64,000 nt of DNA from Bradyrhizobium sp. BR 10289 (GCF_019455385.1 NZ_JACOFR010000001.1:496001-560000); one strand, 5' to 3'. Numbered from the stretch's first letter, positions 51,944 through 61,031 are shown. Notes: generated by a model from the letters alone, not told the origin. Made by a program: numbers and translations.

Positions 51944-54025
51944 TCAGGCCGCGCGGACTTCCCCGAGGAAGCGGTCGAACTGGCCGGCGAGATCGCGCGA
52001 CTGCGTCGAGAGCTGCTCGGCCGCGCCGAGCACTTCGCGGGCGGCCGCGCCGGTGTCGTCGGCGGCGCGCTGGACGCCTGATATGTTGGTGTTGACCTCC
52101 TGGGTGCCGCGGGCGGCTTCCTGGACGCTGCGGGCGATCTCCCGGGTGGCGGAGCCCTGTTCCTCGATCGCGGCCGCAATCGCGGTGCCGATCTGGTCGA
52201 TTTCGGCGATGACGTCGGCGACGTTGCGGATCGCGGTCACGGTCTCGTCGCTGGCGGACTGGATCGCGGTGATCTGCTCGGAGATCTCGGTGGTGGCCTT
52301 GGCAGTCTGGCCGGCCAGCGACTTCACCTCGGAGGCGACCACCGCAAAGCCGCGGCCGGCCTCGCCGGCGCGGGCGGCTTCGATGGTGGCGTTCAGCGCC
52401 AGCAAATTGGTCTGCTCGGCAATGCTCTGGATCAGCGTGACGACGTCGCCGATCTTCTGGGCGCCCTCGGCGAGGGCGCGGGCGGTATCGCCGGTGCGGC
52501 GGGCGTTGTCGACGGCGCGGGCTGCAATCTCGGTGGACTGCGCGACCTGACGGCCGATCTCGGCGATCGAGGAGGTCAGCTCTTCGGTGGCGCTCGCGAC
52601 CGTCTGCACGTTGGTCGAGGTCTGCTGCGAGGCGGCGGCGACGACCGCGGCCTGGCTGTTGGTCTGGGCTGCCGTCGAGGTCATCGACTGCGCCGTGCTC
52701 TCCATCGTGGAGGAGGCCTTCGACAGGCCGCCGACGAGCTCGGTGACCTTGGCCTCGAAGGCCCGCGTGAGGCCGTCGAGCGCCTGGGCGCGGCGCATCT
52801 TGCCGTCGTTCTCGGCCTGCTTCTCGGCAGCCAGCCGGTCGGCGCGGATCATGTTGTCCTTGAACACCTGGACGGCGGCGGCCATCGCGCCGATCTCGTC
52901 GGAGCGCGCGGCACCGGGAATCTCTTCGGCCATTTCGCCGTCGGCAAGCCGCGACATCCGGCTCGTCAGGCTGACGATCGGAGCGCAGACGCGGCGGCGG
53001 ACCATGATGATGAGGCCGGCGCTGGCGATCAGCACGGCGAGCAGGCCGACGAGGGCGATGCCGAAGCTGGTGCGCGCCGCGGAGGAGGCGCCGGAAAGGA
53101 TCTGCTCGGCATTGTCGTAGAAGGCGTCGCGGACCTCGATGATGGTGCCGAGGCCGCGCTGCGTGGCGGCGTAATAGGTGTCGACGTCGTGCTCGTACTT
53201 GCCGGTGATCGCACCTTCCTTCGCGAGCTTGAGCTCGCGGCCGAACTCCTCGATGTAGATCGTGTTGAACTTCTCCAGCGCGGCGGCGATGTTCGCCGGC
53301 GTTGCGGGATTGCCGCGCAGCTCCAGCAACGACATCACGATCTGGTCGTTGCGACCCTGCGAGCGGGCGATATCGGCCTTCTCGGTGTCGGTTGCCGGTT
53401 TCTTCCCGCCGACGAGATTCTTGTGCAGGCTGGAATTGAAGCCGCCGACATCGCGCAATGTCATCGCGATGTTGGCGTAGCTGGCCTGCCGGTAAGCGTC
53501 GCCGTTGAGGATCGCCATGCGGCGGACCTGCTCGTTGAGGAGCGCGGTCACGCCGGCGTTGAGCACGGCGTTGTCGGCGACGATCTTCTTGGCCGCGTCC
53601 TTGCGCAACTCCGGCGGTCCCGCCATCGCCTTGTCGATGGCCTCGCGCAGCGCGGTGAATTTGGCATTGATGGCGTCGATGCTGTTGCCGGTGGTGGTGC
53701 CGTCGTCGAACGGACCGGGCAGCTCCTTGCGCAGTGCGTTCATCTTGTCGCGCGCACCGTCGGTCTGCTTGCGCAGCTTGTCATGCTCGGACAGCTGTGC
53801 CGGATCGTAGGTCGCCGGACCATAAAGGATGTTGGTGGCAAAGCCGCGCTCGGGATTGAGATAGCGCGGTATGTCGCTGACGGCGCGGACAATGGCGAGC
53901 CGCCCTTGCGCTTCGGTGATCCGCTCCATGGTCTGGTACTTCGTCACGGCGACGTAGACGGCAAGGCCGCCGCCGACGGTCGAGAGCGAGACGATGGCGG
54001 TGGTCAGCAGGGTACCGATTTTCAT
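51944..54025 (-). CDS. Methyl-accepting chemotaxis protein
   Basis: 693 residues. TM1 about 4-27, a periplasmic sensor domain of about 290 residues (30-320, helical, no named ligand motif), TM2 about 321-342, HAMP about 343-396 ([20 protein letters not shown]), then a long cytoplasmic signalling domain ending at 693. The hairpin tip [20 protein letters not shown] (CheA/CheW contact) is intact. No C-terminal CheR pentapeptide tether is seen. Ligand unknown. A CtrA-like site lies upstream. Confidence 0.96.
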   Translation of the reverse strand: MKIGTLLTTAIVSLSTVGGGLAVYVAVTKYQTMERITEAQGRLAIVRAVSDIPRYLNPERGFATNILYGPATYDPAQLSEHDKLRKQTDGARDKMNALRKELPGPFDDGTTTGNSIDAINAKFTALREAIDKAMAGPPELRKDAAKKIVADNAVLNAGVTALLNEQVRRMAILNGDAYRQASYANIAMTLRDVGGFNSSLHKNLVGGKKPATDTEKADIARSQGRNDQIVMSLLELRGNPATPANIAAALEKFNTIYIEEFGRELKLAKEGAITGKYEHDVDTYYAATQRGLGTIIEVRDAFYDNAEQILSGASSAARTSFGIALVGLLAVLIASAGLIIMVRRRVCAPIVSLTSRMSRLADGEMAEEIPGAARSDEIGAMAAAVQVFKDNMIRADRLAAEKQAENDGKMRRAQALDGLTRAFEAKVTELVGGLSKASSTMESTAQSMTSTAAQTNSQAAVVAAASQQTSTNVQTVASATEELTSSIAEIGRQVAQSTEIAARAVDNARRTGDTARALAEGAQKIGDVVTLIQSIAEQTNLLALNATIEAARAGEAGRGFAVVASEVKSLAGQTAKATTEISEQITAIQSASDETVTAIRNVADVIAEIDQIGTAIAAAIEEQGSATREIARSVQEAARGTQEVNTNISGVQRAADDTGAAAREVLGAAEQLSTQSRDLAGQFDRFLGEVRAA

Positions 54026-54087
54026 GGTCTGTCCGGCAATTGGCGCGGTGAGAGAAAATTATTCCGCGCAACGATAGGTAGCCGGTA

Positions 54088-54103
54088 TTAACCAGGGGTT
54101 TAC
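54088..54103. promoter_or_regulatory. CtrA-like box upstream of the chemoreceptor gene
   Basis: TTAA CCAGGGG TTTAC fits the CtrA consensus TTAA-N7-TTAAC with one mismatch, about 63 bp before the MCP start. CtrA controls motility and chemotaxis genes in many alphaproteobacteria. A chance match is possible in one window. Confidence 0.35.
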
Positions 54104-54159
54104 GCTGAAAGGCGCCATGACCCGCCTGCATGCGTCCATTCGTCCAGGCGTAGGTCGCG

Positions 54160-54600
54160 CTAACGCGGCGCCTGATCGAGCTTCGCGAGGATCTCCAGCG
54201 TCGCCGCATCACGCTCGCCCGCGAAATAGCGGGTGAGCGCATCGCCAAAAATTGGCTCATCGGACACCGCCTCGAACAGCGTCATCGACGAGCGGAATTT
54301 GGCATCGTCGGGCGGGCCGAGGATGGCGTTGATGGTGCGTCCCTCGACGGCGAGCACGAGGCGGGTGCATTCGATCAGGCGCGGGCCGAGCACGGGGTGG
54401 GCGAGATAGGCCTCGGCCTCCGCCTGCGAGCCGATGGCGTAGCGCTGCGACATGGCGCTGAAGCCGAGGCCGGCGACTTGCGGGAAGACGAACCACATCC
54501 AATGGCTTTGCTTCCGGCCCCGGGCCAGCTCCCCCCGAACGGCGCTAAAAACCGGGTTTTGGGCCTGAACGAACCGGTCTAGGCCAAAAGGATCGGTCAT
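54160..54600 (-). CDS. DUF1810 protein
   Basis: 146 residues from ATG 54600 (the frame is open further upstream). Start MTDPFGLDRFVQAQNPVFSA and the segment RKQSHWMWFVFPQVAGLGFS are the signature of DUF1810, a small soluble family of unknown function often called calpastatin-like. No transmembrane part. Placed between the chemoreceptor gene and the divergent DUF2778 gene, without an evident partner. Confidence 0.9.
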   Translation of the reverse strand: MTDPFGLDRFVQAQNPVFSAVRGELARGRKQSHWMWFVFPQVAGLGFSAMSQRYAIGSQAEAEAYLAHPVLGPRLIECTRLVLAVEGRTINAILGPPDDAKFRSSMTLFEAVSDEPIFGDALTRYFAGERDAATLEILAKLDQAPR

Positions 54601-54733
54601 TGGGTGCCTTTTGATACTTTTGGGGGTGCCTTGCCGGCCGCGATTATGCCTAACTTTTGGCTCCCAATGTGGTAGCTGGTATAGAGTCTCCGGGTGGGGG
54701 TGGGTACCCCCGGGGGTCGATTTTGGGGATCTG

Positions 54734-55753
54734 ATGGTTTCCGACCGCGTACGCGCCGAGAGGCTGTTGTCGCGCCGCCGTATTGGGCGAGCGGAGACGA
54801 TACTGCTGTCTCTGGCTGCCGTCGCGCTGTCGCTCGGAGCGGCCGCCTGGGTCGCTGACATCGGTGATTCGACCCCGCTCGTGTCCGCCGCCCTGCCGCC
54901 GTCCAATACCCCGTCCTTCGAAGACCGTTTCGCCTCGGCCTCGGTCAACCCGTCGGCCCGCGACATTGGCTTGCGGACGATGGAGCGCTCCGCCCTGAAT
55001 GCCGTGCAGTCGAAGCTGCGCGATGCCAAGGCGATGCTGGCCCAGAAGCTCCAGAGCGACGATTGGCGTACGAGCCTGACCGATGACAGCCGTCCCGCGG
55101 CGGACGAGACGCGGCCCACGCAGCGCGCCGACGCCGTCCCGATGCCGCGCTCGCGTCCGGCCCAGGCCGATTTCGCCTTCCAGATTGCCTCGAGCCAGGC
55201 CTATGCGGAGACCAACCCCAAGGTCGACAACCGCAACTTCTTCGAAAAATTCACCGACAAGATCAGGCTGGCCTCGCTGACGCCTGGCGACGGCCTGCTC
55301 AGCCGGGGACCTGATCTGGCTGCTCTTGGCTACGACTCGCGCACGGCGGTGTATGACATCACGGCCAAGGCGCTTTACCTGCCGAGCGGCGTCGCGCTGG
55401 AAGCGCATTCGGGCATGGGGGCGTTGATGGACGACCCTGATCATGTCGACCAGCGGATGGTGGGCGCGACGCCCCCCGCCACCTACGACCTGAAGCCGCG
55501 CGAAAAGTTGTTTCACGGCGTTCGGGCGTTGCGACTGACGCCGACCGACGGCACCAGTGCGCTCGGCCGTGTCGGCCTGCTCACCCACACCTACATGCTC
55601 GGGCCGCGCGGTGATTCGAACGGCTGCGTCTCGATCAAGGACTACGACCGGTTCATCAAGGCCTATGACAACGGCGAATTCAATCGCCTTGTCGTGGTGC
55701 GGAGCCTGAGCGGATCGACCACCGTGGCGCAGCGCGCCAACACCGATTCCTGA
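54734..55753 (+). CDS. DUF2778 membrane-anchored L,D-transpeptidase-like protein
   Basis: 339 residues from ATG 54734 (TTGGGGATCTG upstream). One N-terminal anchor (about 22-41, TILLSLAAVALSLGAAAWVA), an Ala/Ser/Arg-rich stalk, then a domain starting at about LGYDSRTAVYDITAKALYLP. The catalytic-type motif is HTYMLGPRGDSNGCVSIKDY (His, then S-N-G-C). DUF2778 includes the Tlde1-type L,D-transpeptidase effectors and also chromosomal housekeeping members; the anchor here suggests a cell's own wall enzyme. Substrate not proven. Confidence 0.85.
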   Translation: MVSDRVRAERLLSRRRIGRAETILLSLAAVALSLGAAAWVADIGDSTPLVSAALPPSNTPSFEDRFASASVNPSARDIGLRTMERSALNAVQSKLRDAKAMLAQKLQSDDWRTSLTDDSRPAADETRPTQRADAVPMPRSRPAQADFAFQIASSQAYAETNPKVDNRNFFEKFTDKIRLASLTPGDGLLSRGPDLAALGYDSRTAVYDITAKALYLPSGVALEAHSGMGALMDDPDHVDQRMVGATPPATYDLKPREKLFHGVRALRLTPTDGTSALGRVGLLTHTYMLGPRGDSNGCVSIKDYDRFIKAYDNGEFNRLVVVRSLSGSTTVAQRANTDS

Positions 55754-55833
55754 TCCTAAGATCTGACGTTTGCCTGCTCGCTGCGGGGCTGCCGTTTTCC
55801 CTTCGTTAAGCCGTCATCGTCCAGAAGCAGCCC

Positions 55834-56091
55834 ATGAGTGATCCCCAAAGTTCAGAGACCCCGCTGCGCACGACGTTCAAGATCAAGCTGAACGGCGACA
55901 CGCTGGCGATTGCGACCGTCGGCCAGGCCTATCAGTTCCTCACCAATTTCAAGTCGGTCGAGTGGATGGAATTCCGCGCCTTGCACGAGGACGCCGTCGC
56001 GGCGCTGGAAGGCGCTGCCGACAACGCCATGCTCGCGGTGCAGGCGACCAACGCCGTGCGCGCGCTGTTCGTGAGCGCGAAGCTGCTGTGA
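55834..56091 (+). CDS. DUF982-like small protein
   Basis: 85 residues. The region TFKIKLNGDTLAIATVGQAY and then QFLTNFKSVEWMEFRALHED, AVAALEGAADNAMLAVQATN fits the rhizobial DUF982 pattern (beta strands, then helix with W-E..RA). No membrane part. Such genes occur in many copies in rhizobia with unknown role. Downstream of the DUF2778 gene by 80 bp on the same strand. Confidence 0.75.
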   Translation: MSDPQSSETPLRTTFKIKLNGDTLAIATVGQAYQFLTNFKSVEWMEFRALHEDAVAALEGAADNAMLAVQATNAVRALFVSAKLL

Positions 56092-56101
56092 TGGTGCTCT
56101 C

Positions 56102-56186
56102 GTAGCCCGGATGAAGCGAAGCGCAATCCGGGGCCGACTCGCTTGAGGCGCGAATCCCGGATTACGCTGCGCTCCATCCGGGCTAC
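56102..56186. repeat. Dispersed palindromic repeat, family C copy 2
   Basis: 85 bp starting 10 bp after the DUF982 stop: GTAGCCCGGATGAAGCGAAG ... GCTCCATCCGGGCTAC, with GCAATCCGGG / CCCGGATTACG inside. Same elements as copy 1 at 43767. Confidence 0.8.
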
Positions 56187-56257
56187 GGCTATCTCGAACC
56201 CGTTCCTGCGCGACTGCGACCAAGCTTGGCGCATTTGGCGCCGAGGAACAGGATTAC

Positions 56258-56758
56258 ATGGATATCGCAGCATTCATTGCAGGCGTCGATCGCGCCGGCG
56301 CGAAACAACCGACAGAAGCTGAACTCGAGGCATTCGAACAATCGATTCATTGCCGCTTGCCGGATGAGTATCGTCAATTCCTGCTGGCCTGCGCCGGCGG
56401 CTATCATCGGGGCTCAGCCGAGTTCAACTGGCCGCAGGGACACTGGGCCGGCGCGATCCAGGAGGTGCTGGGATTGCGCAGCGACGAATGCTCACTGGTC
56501 CAGACGCGCAAGGCGCCGCAATGGCCGACTGTCGATGAACTCTTGTGGATCATGGGCGACCATGGCGGCAATCCGATCTGCATGACGATCGACAAGGCGC
56601 ATTTCGGCAGGATCTGGTTCATCGATCACGAGGTCGCCGAATACGACAAGCCTTGGACGCTTGCTGAAGCCATGTCGGACAATTGGGGCTACGTCCTGCC
56701 GCTCGCGCCGACATTCGGCGATTTCATCGCAGGCATCTATGAGGAAGCGGCGAGGTGA
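56258..56758 (+). CDS. SMI1/KNR4 (SUKH) domain protein
   Basis: 166 residues; GAGGAACAGGATTAC precedes the ATG. N-terminal pattern PTEAELEAFEQSIHCRLPDE and YRQFLLACAGGYHRGSAEF is typical of SUKH; later GDHGGNPICMTIDKAHFGRI and WFIDHEVAEYD complete it. SUKH proteins are often immunity proteins against secreted toxins, or act in signalling. No partner toxin with a clear nuclease domain is beside it. Located between a family C and a family A repeat, like a small inserted unit. Confidence 0.9.
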   Translation: MDIAAFIAGVDRAGAKQPTEAELEAFEQSIHCRLPDEYRQFLLACAGGYHRGSAEFNWPQGHWAGAIQEVLGLRSDECSLVQTRKAPQWPTVDELLWIMGDHGGNPICMTIDKAHFGRIWFIDHEVAEYDKPWTLAEAMSDNWGYVLPLAPTFGDFIAGIYEEAAR

Positions 56759-56761
56759 TAT

Positions 56762-56895
56762 CCGTGTCCCGGACGCGCTGCAGCGTGCAACGCTGCTGCG
56801 CTGAGCCGGGACCCAGAGACCACAAAGCAAGTGGAAACGTGGGCCCCGGCTCGGCAGCGCATCACTGCGTGCTGCGCTGCGTCCGGGGCACAAGA
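56762..56895. repeat. Dispersed palindromic repeat, family A copy 3 (inverted)
   Basis: 134 bp with ends GTCCCGGACGCGC and GCGTCCGGGGCAC. The inner blocks are GAGCCGGGACCCA then GGGCCCCGGCTC, the reverse of copies 1 and 2, so this copy is inserted in the opposite orientation. It ends 4 bp before the tannase stop. Confidence 0.8.
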
Positions 56896-56899
56896 GAAT

Positions 56900-58756
56900 T
56901 CAATGCCTGTCGTCGCCGCGCCCGTCGTCGTCATCGTGGAAGTCGTGGTCGCCGCCGTGCGGGAAGCCGGGATCGATGCAGGCAAAGCTGCCGGCATCGT
57001 TGGTCAGGCCGCTGCCCTTGTAGGATGCGATCTTCGGATAGACGCAGAGCGGCCGCGTGCCGCTGGCCGGGAAGTTCATGGCAATGCGCGGGTCAAAGAG
57101 GCCACCGGGCGGGTAGGGCGAGGTGGCATTGGTGTTGGCCGCGACGATGCGTTCCGGCGCGATGCCTTTCTCGACCCAGTCAGTGATCGCCTTGAGCTGG
57201 TTGCCGGCGAAGTTCGCAGTGGCCGCGCCGCCGCCGCAATGGGCCATGTTAGGGACCATGAACAGGCGCGCGAAATCGCTCGCATGGCCGCTCATGTTCC
57301 GGTCCATGTGGCGATACCAGCGCGCGATCGCGGCGCCGGAGAAGATGCCGTCATTGACGGAGGAGGAGATGATCAGCTTGCCGCCGCGCGCCCTGAACGG
57401 CCGCAGATCGGTCGAGACGGCCGCCATGAAGTCCATGCTGCTTTCCGGATAGGCCGCCGTCTTCGTGAAGATCTTGGGCGCATCGGTGTCGAAGTTGAAC
57501 TTGAACACGAAGGCTTCCTGGCCGTTCGGCCCGCCCACCGGCGTCACCGCCGGCGGGGTCTGAAAGATCATCGGGATCGCGCCGGCGCCGAGCGTCAGAT
57601 TGATGGCGGTGTTGACGCCGGGCACCGGCGCGGTGACGACGTTCCAGAGCTGCCAGCCCGCGCCCGGCGCAGTGGGCGGCGTCCAGATGCCGGCATCCCA
57701 GAACCAGTTCGAATAAAGCCGCTGTCCTTTGCTGTTGACGGGCCCGGCATAGATCTTCTTGAGCGCGCCGACCTGCGCAGCCGTGAGGCAGGTGCCGCCA
57801 TGCGGCGTGCTGCCGTGCGAGCCGGAGCCGCAGGTGTAAGAGGCGAGGGCCGGATACACCTTCCTTGCCGTGCAGGCATGGTAATTGTCGATGATGCCAT
57901 CGACGAGACCATCGAGCGCGTCGCAGGCGCTCAGGATCGCGGCGGACGCGACCTGAAGATCCTGCCCGGGGAACGTGTCCGGAATGAATGGCTGCCCGTT
58001 GACGTCGGTGCTGGTAGCGAGCGCGCCGAGCACCTGCTCGTTCCAGGCTTCGGCGATGCCCGCCTGCGGCAAGTTGAAGCCGGGATTTTGCGAGATCACT
58101 CCGTCGAACAGCCAGGGGAAGCGCTGCGAGGCCATCATGGCGTCGCGGCCGCCGTTCGAGCAGCCCATGATGTAGGAATAGACGGTGTCGAGGCCGTAGA
58201 AATAGGAGATGATCTGCTTGGAGATCGTGGCGGTCTTTTCGATGCCGTTGTAGCCGAAGTCCCGGCGCGCCTGCGCGTCGATGGCAAAATGCGCGGAGCC
58301 GCCGGCATTGGCGTCGTCGTCCTGATAGCCGCCGACGACGTTCGCGGCGTTGTCTTCGTGGCCGCCGTCATCGGCGGCAACGGCCCAGCCCTGGCCGAGC
58401 TCGACGCCGGCGGCGCCTTGCGGATCGGCATTGAGGCTGCCGTCGGTGCCGCCTCCGCCCATCATCTCGAAGCGGCCGTGCCAGGTGTTGGGCAGGTTGA
58501 GCGCAAAGCCGATGCCGTAGGTGAAATGATCGGGGTCCTGCGTGGACACGCGCTTGTTGATGATGCCGACCACGTTGCAATAGCCGGGCTTCTGCGTCGC
58601 GCTCAGGATCTGCGTGTTCGGCAGCGAGAGGCCGGTCAGCGCCGTGCAGGACGCGCGCGGCGCGACGCCGCTCGGCGGCAGGCCGTGTGCGGCGATGGGA
58701 GCGCCGAGCAAAGACCATGTGGCGATGATCGTCGAGGCGAGGAAAAGTCGTTTCAT
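56900..58756 (-). CDS. Exported tannase/feruloyl esterase family protein
   Basis: 618 residues from ATG 58756 (GGGAGGGCATGAC before it; the frame is open upstream). Signal peptide KRLFLASTIIATWSLLGAPIA. The tannase family nucleophile is Ser200 in IMGCSNGGRDAMM; cysteines in RASCTALTG and KPGYCNVVG and in later GTCLTAAQV are typical disulfide partners. The later DGIIDNYHACTARK segment includes the calcium-loop region. It cleaves esters of plant phenolic acids such as ferulate or gallate. The last 18 residues are a His/Asp run (GGDHDFHDDDDGRGDDRH), unusual for the family. Divergent from a MarR gene. Confidence 0.9.
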   Translation of the reverse strand: MKRLFLASTIIATWSLLGAPIAAHGLPPSGVAPRASCTALTGLSLPNTQILSATQKPGYCNVVGIINKRVSTQDPDHFTYGIGFALNLPNTWHGRFEMMGGGGTDGSLNADPQGAAGVELGQGWAVAADDGGHEDNAANVVGGYQDDDANAGGSAHFAIDAQARRDFGYNGIEKTATISKQIISYFYGLDTVYSYIMGCSNGGRDAMMASQRFPWLFDGVISQNPGFNLPQAGIAEAWNEQVLGALATSTDVNGQPFIPDTFPGQDLQVASAAILSACDALDGLVDGIIDNYHACTARKVYPALASYTCGSGSHGSTPHGGTCLTAAQVGALKKIYAGPVNSKGQRLYSNWFWDAGIWTPPTAPGAGWQLWNVVTAPVPGVNTAINLTLGAGAIPMIFQTPPAVTPVGGPNGQEAFVFKFNFDTDAPKIFTKTAAYPESSMDFMAAVSTDLRPFRARGGKLIISSSVNDGIFSGAAIARWYRHMDRNMSGHASDFARLFMVPNMAHCGGGAATANFAGNQLKAITDWVEKGIAPERIVAANTNATSPYPPGGLFDPRIAMNFPASGTRPLCVYPKIASYKGSGLTNDAGSFACIDPGFPHGGDHDFHDDDDGRGDDRH

Positions 58757-59193
58757 GTCATGCCCTCCCGGTTTCAACGTTGGTGATTGAACAAAAAACG
58801 TTTGACGCACGCTGCCTGGCGAGGCCGCAAGGCGCCGGATTGATTTGCGAAATGGACGTTGGGAGGAATGCGCATCGTGCCAGCGATGAGCGGCGAGGCA
58901 GCTTCGGCTGCGCGTAAGATCGTGCCGCCGCGATGCGTGTTGCATGCGGATAGGCGCCCACCCCTGATGGACCGCACGGACGTTCACTCCCTTGAACCCG
59001 CTCGCGTGACGGCAGGTTTTCACGATGCTTAAGGGAGCCATGTTGCCGTGTCAACATGACGCGTTGCGCGATATTGCCATGCAACCTGTCGTAGAAGCTG
59101 TAGAGTCAGGACCGAGGTTCCGCTGCGCTTCTCGATTCCGCTGCGTTGCGTTAGGCTCGCTGTCCAAATCTTTCAGCGAAAGAAAGCGAGTCG
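58757..59193. other. 437 bp intergenic region between tannase and MarR genes
   Basis: No gene supported. It contains the perfect palindrome annotated at 59039-59058 and several A+T-rich spots (58795-58815). It must hold the promoters of both divergent genes. Confidence 0.5.
59039..59058. promoter_or_regulatory. Candidate MarR operator: palindrome with 7 bp arms
   Basis: CATGTTG (59039-59045), spacer CCGTGT, CAACATG (59052-59058): exact inverted arms. Size, symmetry and position between a MarR gene and its divergent neighbour fit a MarR-family binding site. Binding is inferred. Confidence 0.5.
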
Positions 59194-59745
59194 ATGCGGC
59201 CAGCCAAGGCACGGGTGAGGAAACGGATCGCGGGACCGCGGCGCGCGCCTCGCGCGACGAAGCCGCAGCGCACGGTGGCGCGCACCGCGTCCGGCGCGAC
59301 ATCAACCCGGGCGAAACCGCTGGCGCTCGGTGACCTGTCGCAACTGCTGGGCTATTCCATCCGCCGCGCGCAGCTCTGGATCTTCAAGGAGTTCAGCCGG
59401 CAGTTGGCGGCCTTCGCGATCAGCCCCGCCCAGTTCTCCGTGCTCTGCGTGATCGACGCCAATCCCGGCGTCAATCAGCTCGCGGTGGCACAGCTGCTGT
59501 CGATCGAGCGGGCCGGGCTCGGCCGGCTGGTCGATCATCTCGAAGGCCGCGCCTTGGTGCGGCGCAGCGCGTCGGCCATCAACCGTCGCTATTACGTGCT
59601 CTACCTGACCGAAGCCGGAACGGCGCTGCTGGCCCGGCTGCGGCCGGCGGCCGCCGCAAGCGACGAGGCGCTCGCGGCCAAGATCGGCCCGCGCGCCTAC
59701 AAGGAATTGCGCCGGGCGCTGTCGGTCTTTGTCGGGGACGCCTGA
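59194..59745 (+). CDS. MarR family transcriptional regulator
   Basis: 183 residues. A basic N-terminal extension (about 1-40, RPAKARVRKRIAGPRRAPRA) precedes the winged helix: DLSQLLGYSIRRAQLWIFKE, AISPAQFSVLCVIDANPGVN, LLSIERAGLGRLVDHLEGRA and the wing VRRSASAINRRYYVLYLTEA. MarR proteins usually respond to aromatic acids, which agrees with the divergent tannase/feruloyl esterase gene. An extended Arg-rich N-terminus is unusual; a later start is possible. Confidence 0.92.
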   Translation: MRPAKARVRKRIAGPRRAPRATKPQRTVARTASGATSTRAKPLALGDLSQLLGYSIRRAQLWIFKEFSRQLAAFAISPAQFSVLCVIDANPGVNQLAVAQLLSIERAGLGRLVDHLEGRALVRRSASAINRRYYVLYLTEAGTALLARLRPAAAASDEALAAKIGPRAYKELRRALSVFVGDA

Positions 59746-59904
59746 GCGATCCCCGGCCCATTCCTGGGCCATGCCGCAGCGGCGATTTGGCAGGGCGCCC
59801 CTCCTTTATCATGGCTTGAACTGCATGGCCGGAACGGGCAAACGATCCGCGACGACCGTGGCTTGCGCCACCCATTTCAAGCCTGACTTTTAGGGAGAGA
59901 CCCC

Positions 59905-60993
59905 ATGAAACGCCGGACATTCCTCAAGGGCGGCGCCGTCGCCGGCGCAACGACGCTGGTTGCCGCGCCCGCGATCGCGCAGAGCGCGCCCGAGGTCAAA
60001 TGGCGCCTGACCTCGAGCTTCCCGAAGTCGCTCGACACCATCTACGGCACGGCGCAGACGTTCGCGAAATACGTCGCCGAGGCCACCGACAACAAATTCC
60101 AGATCCAGACCTTTGCCGCCGGCGAGCTCGTCCCCGGCCTTCAGGCGCTCGACGCCGTCAGTGTCGCCTCGGTCGAGATGGCGCAGACGCCGCTGTATTT
60201 CTACATCGGCAAGGAGCCGGCGCTGGCTTACGCCACCGGCGCGCCATTCGGCATGAACCATCGCCATCAGGAGTCCTGGTGGTATTTTGGCGGCGGCGCG
60301 GACCTCGCCAACGAGGCGCTGAAGCCGTTCAAGGCGCACGCCATCCTCTGCGGCAATTCCGGCACCCAGATGGGCGGCTGGTTCCGCAAGGAGATCAAGA
60401 CCGTCGACGACCTCAAGGGCCTCAAATTCCGCATCGCCGGCATGGGCGGCCACGTGCTGGCGCGGCTCGGCGTGGTGCCGCAGCAGCTCGCGGGCGGCGA
60501 CGTTTATTCGGCGCTGGAGAAGGGCTCGATCGACGCCGCCGAATTTGTCGGCCCCTATGACGACGAGAAGCTCGGCTTCCAGAAGGTCGCAAAATACTAT
60601 TACTTCCCCGGCTGGTGGGAAGGCGGCGCCATGCTGCACATGATCGTCAACGACGAGAAATGGGCGAGCCTGCCGAAGCAGTATCAGGCGATCGTCAATC
60701 AGGCCGCGTCAGCAGCGGGCGCCTGGATGCTCGAGAAGTATGACAGCGTCAATCCGGCTGCGCTGAAGCGCCTGATCGCCAACGGCGCCGAGCTGAAGGC
60801 CTTCCCGCAACCGGTGCTGGAGGCCTGCTACACCGCGACCCAGGAGCACCTCAACGAGCTCGCCGCCAAGAGCGACCTGTTCAAGCGCACCAAGGACAGC
60901 CACGACGCGTATATGAAGGAGCTGCTGTTCTATACGCAGATCGCGGAGAATTTTTACGACAACTATCTGCTCAGCAAGATGCGCAAGGGCTGA
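59905..60993 (+). CDS. TRAP transporter substrate-binding protein (DctP family)
   Basis: 362 residues; TTAGGGAGAGACCCC precedes the ATG. Twin-arginine signal KRRTFLKGGAVAGATTLVAA, so exported folded. The DctP body shows VKWRLTSSFPKSLDTIYGTA, IKTVDDLKGLKFRIAGMGGH (the conserved Arg that clamps a carboxylate lies in KFRIAG), and DVYSALEKGSIDAAEFVGPY. The double aromatics and R pattern fit TakP-like, 2-oxo-acid binders. No dctQ or dctM genes follow in the window, so it is an orphan here. Confidence 0.93.
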   Translation: MKRRTFLKGGAVAGATTLVAAPAIAQSAPEVKWRLTSSFPKSLDTIYGTAQTFAKYVAEATDNKFQIQTFAAGELVPGLQALDAVSVASVEMAQTPLYFYIGKEPALAYATGAPFGMNHRHQESWWYFGGGADLANEALKPFKAHAILCGNSGTQMGGWFRKEIKTVDDLKGLKFRIAGMGGHVLARLGVVPQQLAGGDVYSALEKGSIDAAEFVGPYDDEKLGFQKVAKYYYFPGWWEGGAMLHMIVNDEKWASLPKQYQAIVNQAASAAGAWMLEKYDSVNPAALKRLIANGAELKAFPQPVLEACYTATQEHLNELAAKSDLFKRTKDSHDAYMKELLFYTQIAENFYDNYLLSKMRKG

Positions 60994-61031
60994 GTGTGAG
61001 GGGGCGCGGTGCTTATGCCGCGCACAGACCT

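Noticed and set aside
56831..58786. 651-codon open frame antisense to the tannase gene
   Set aside because: Shadow frame; the minus-strand gene has a signal peptide, catalytic motif and ribosome site.
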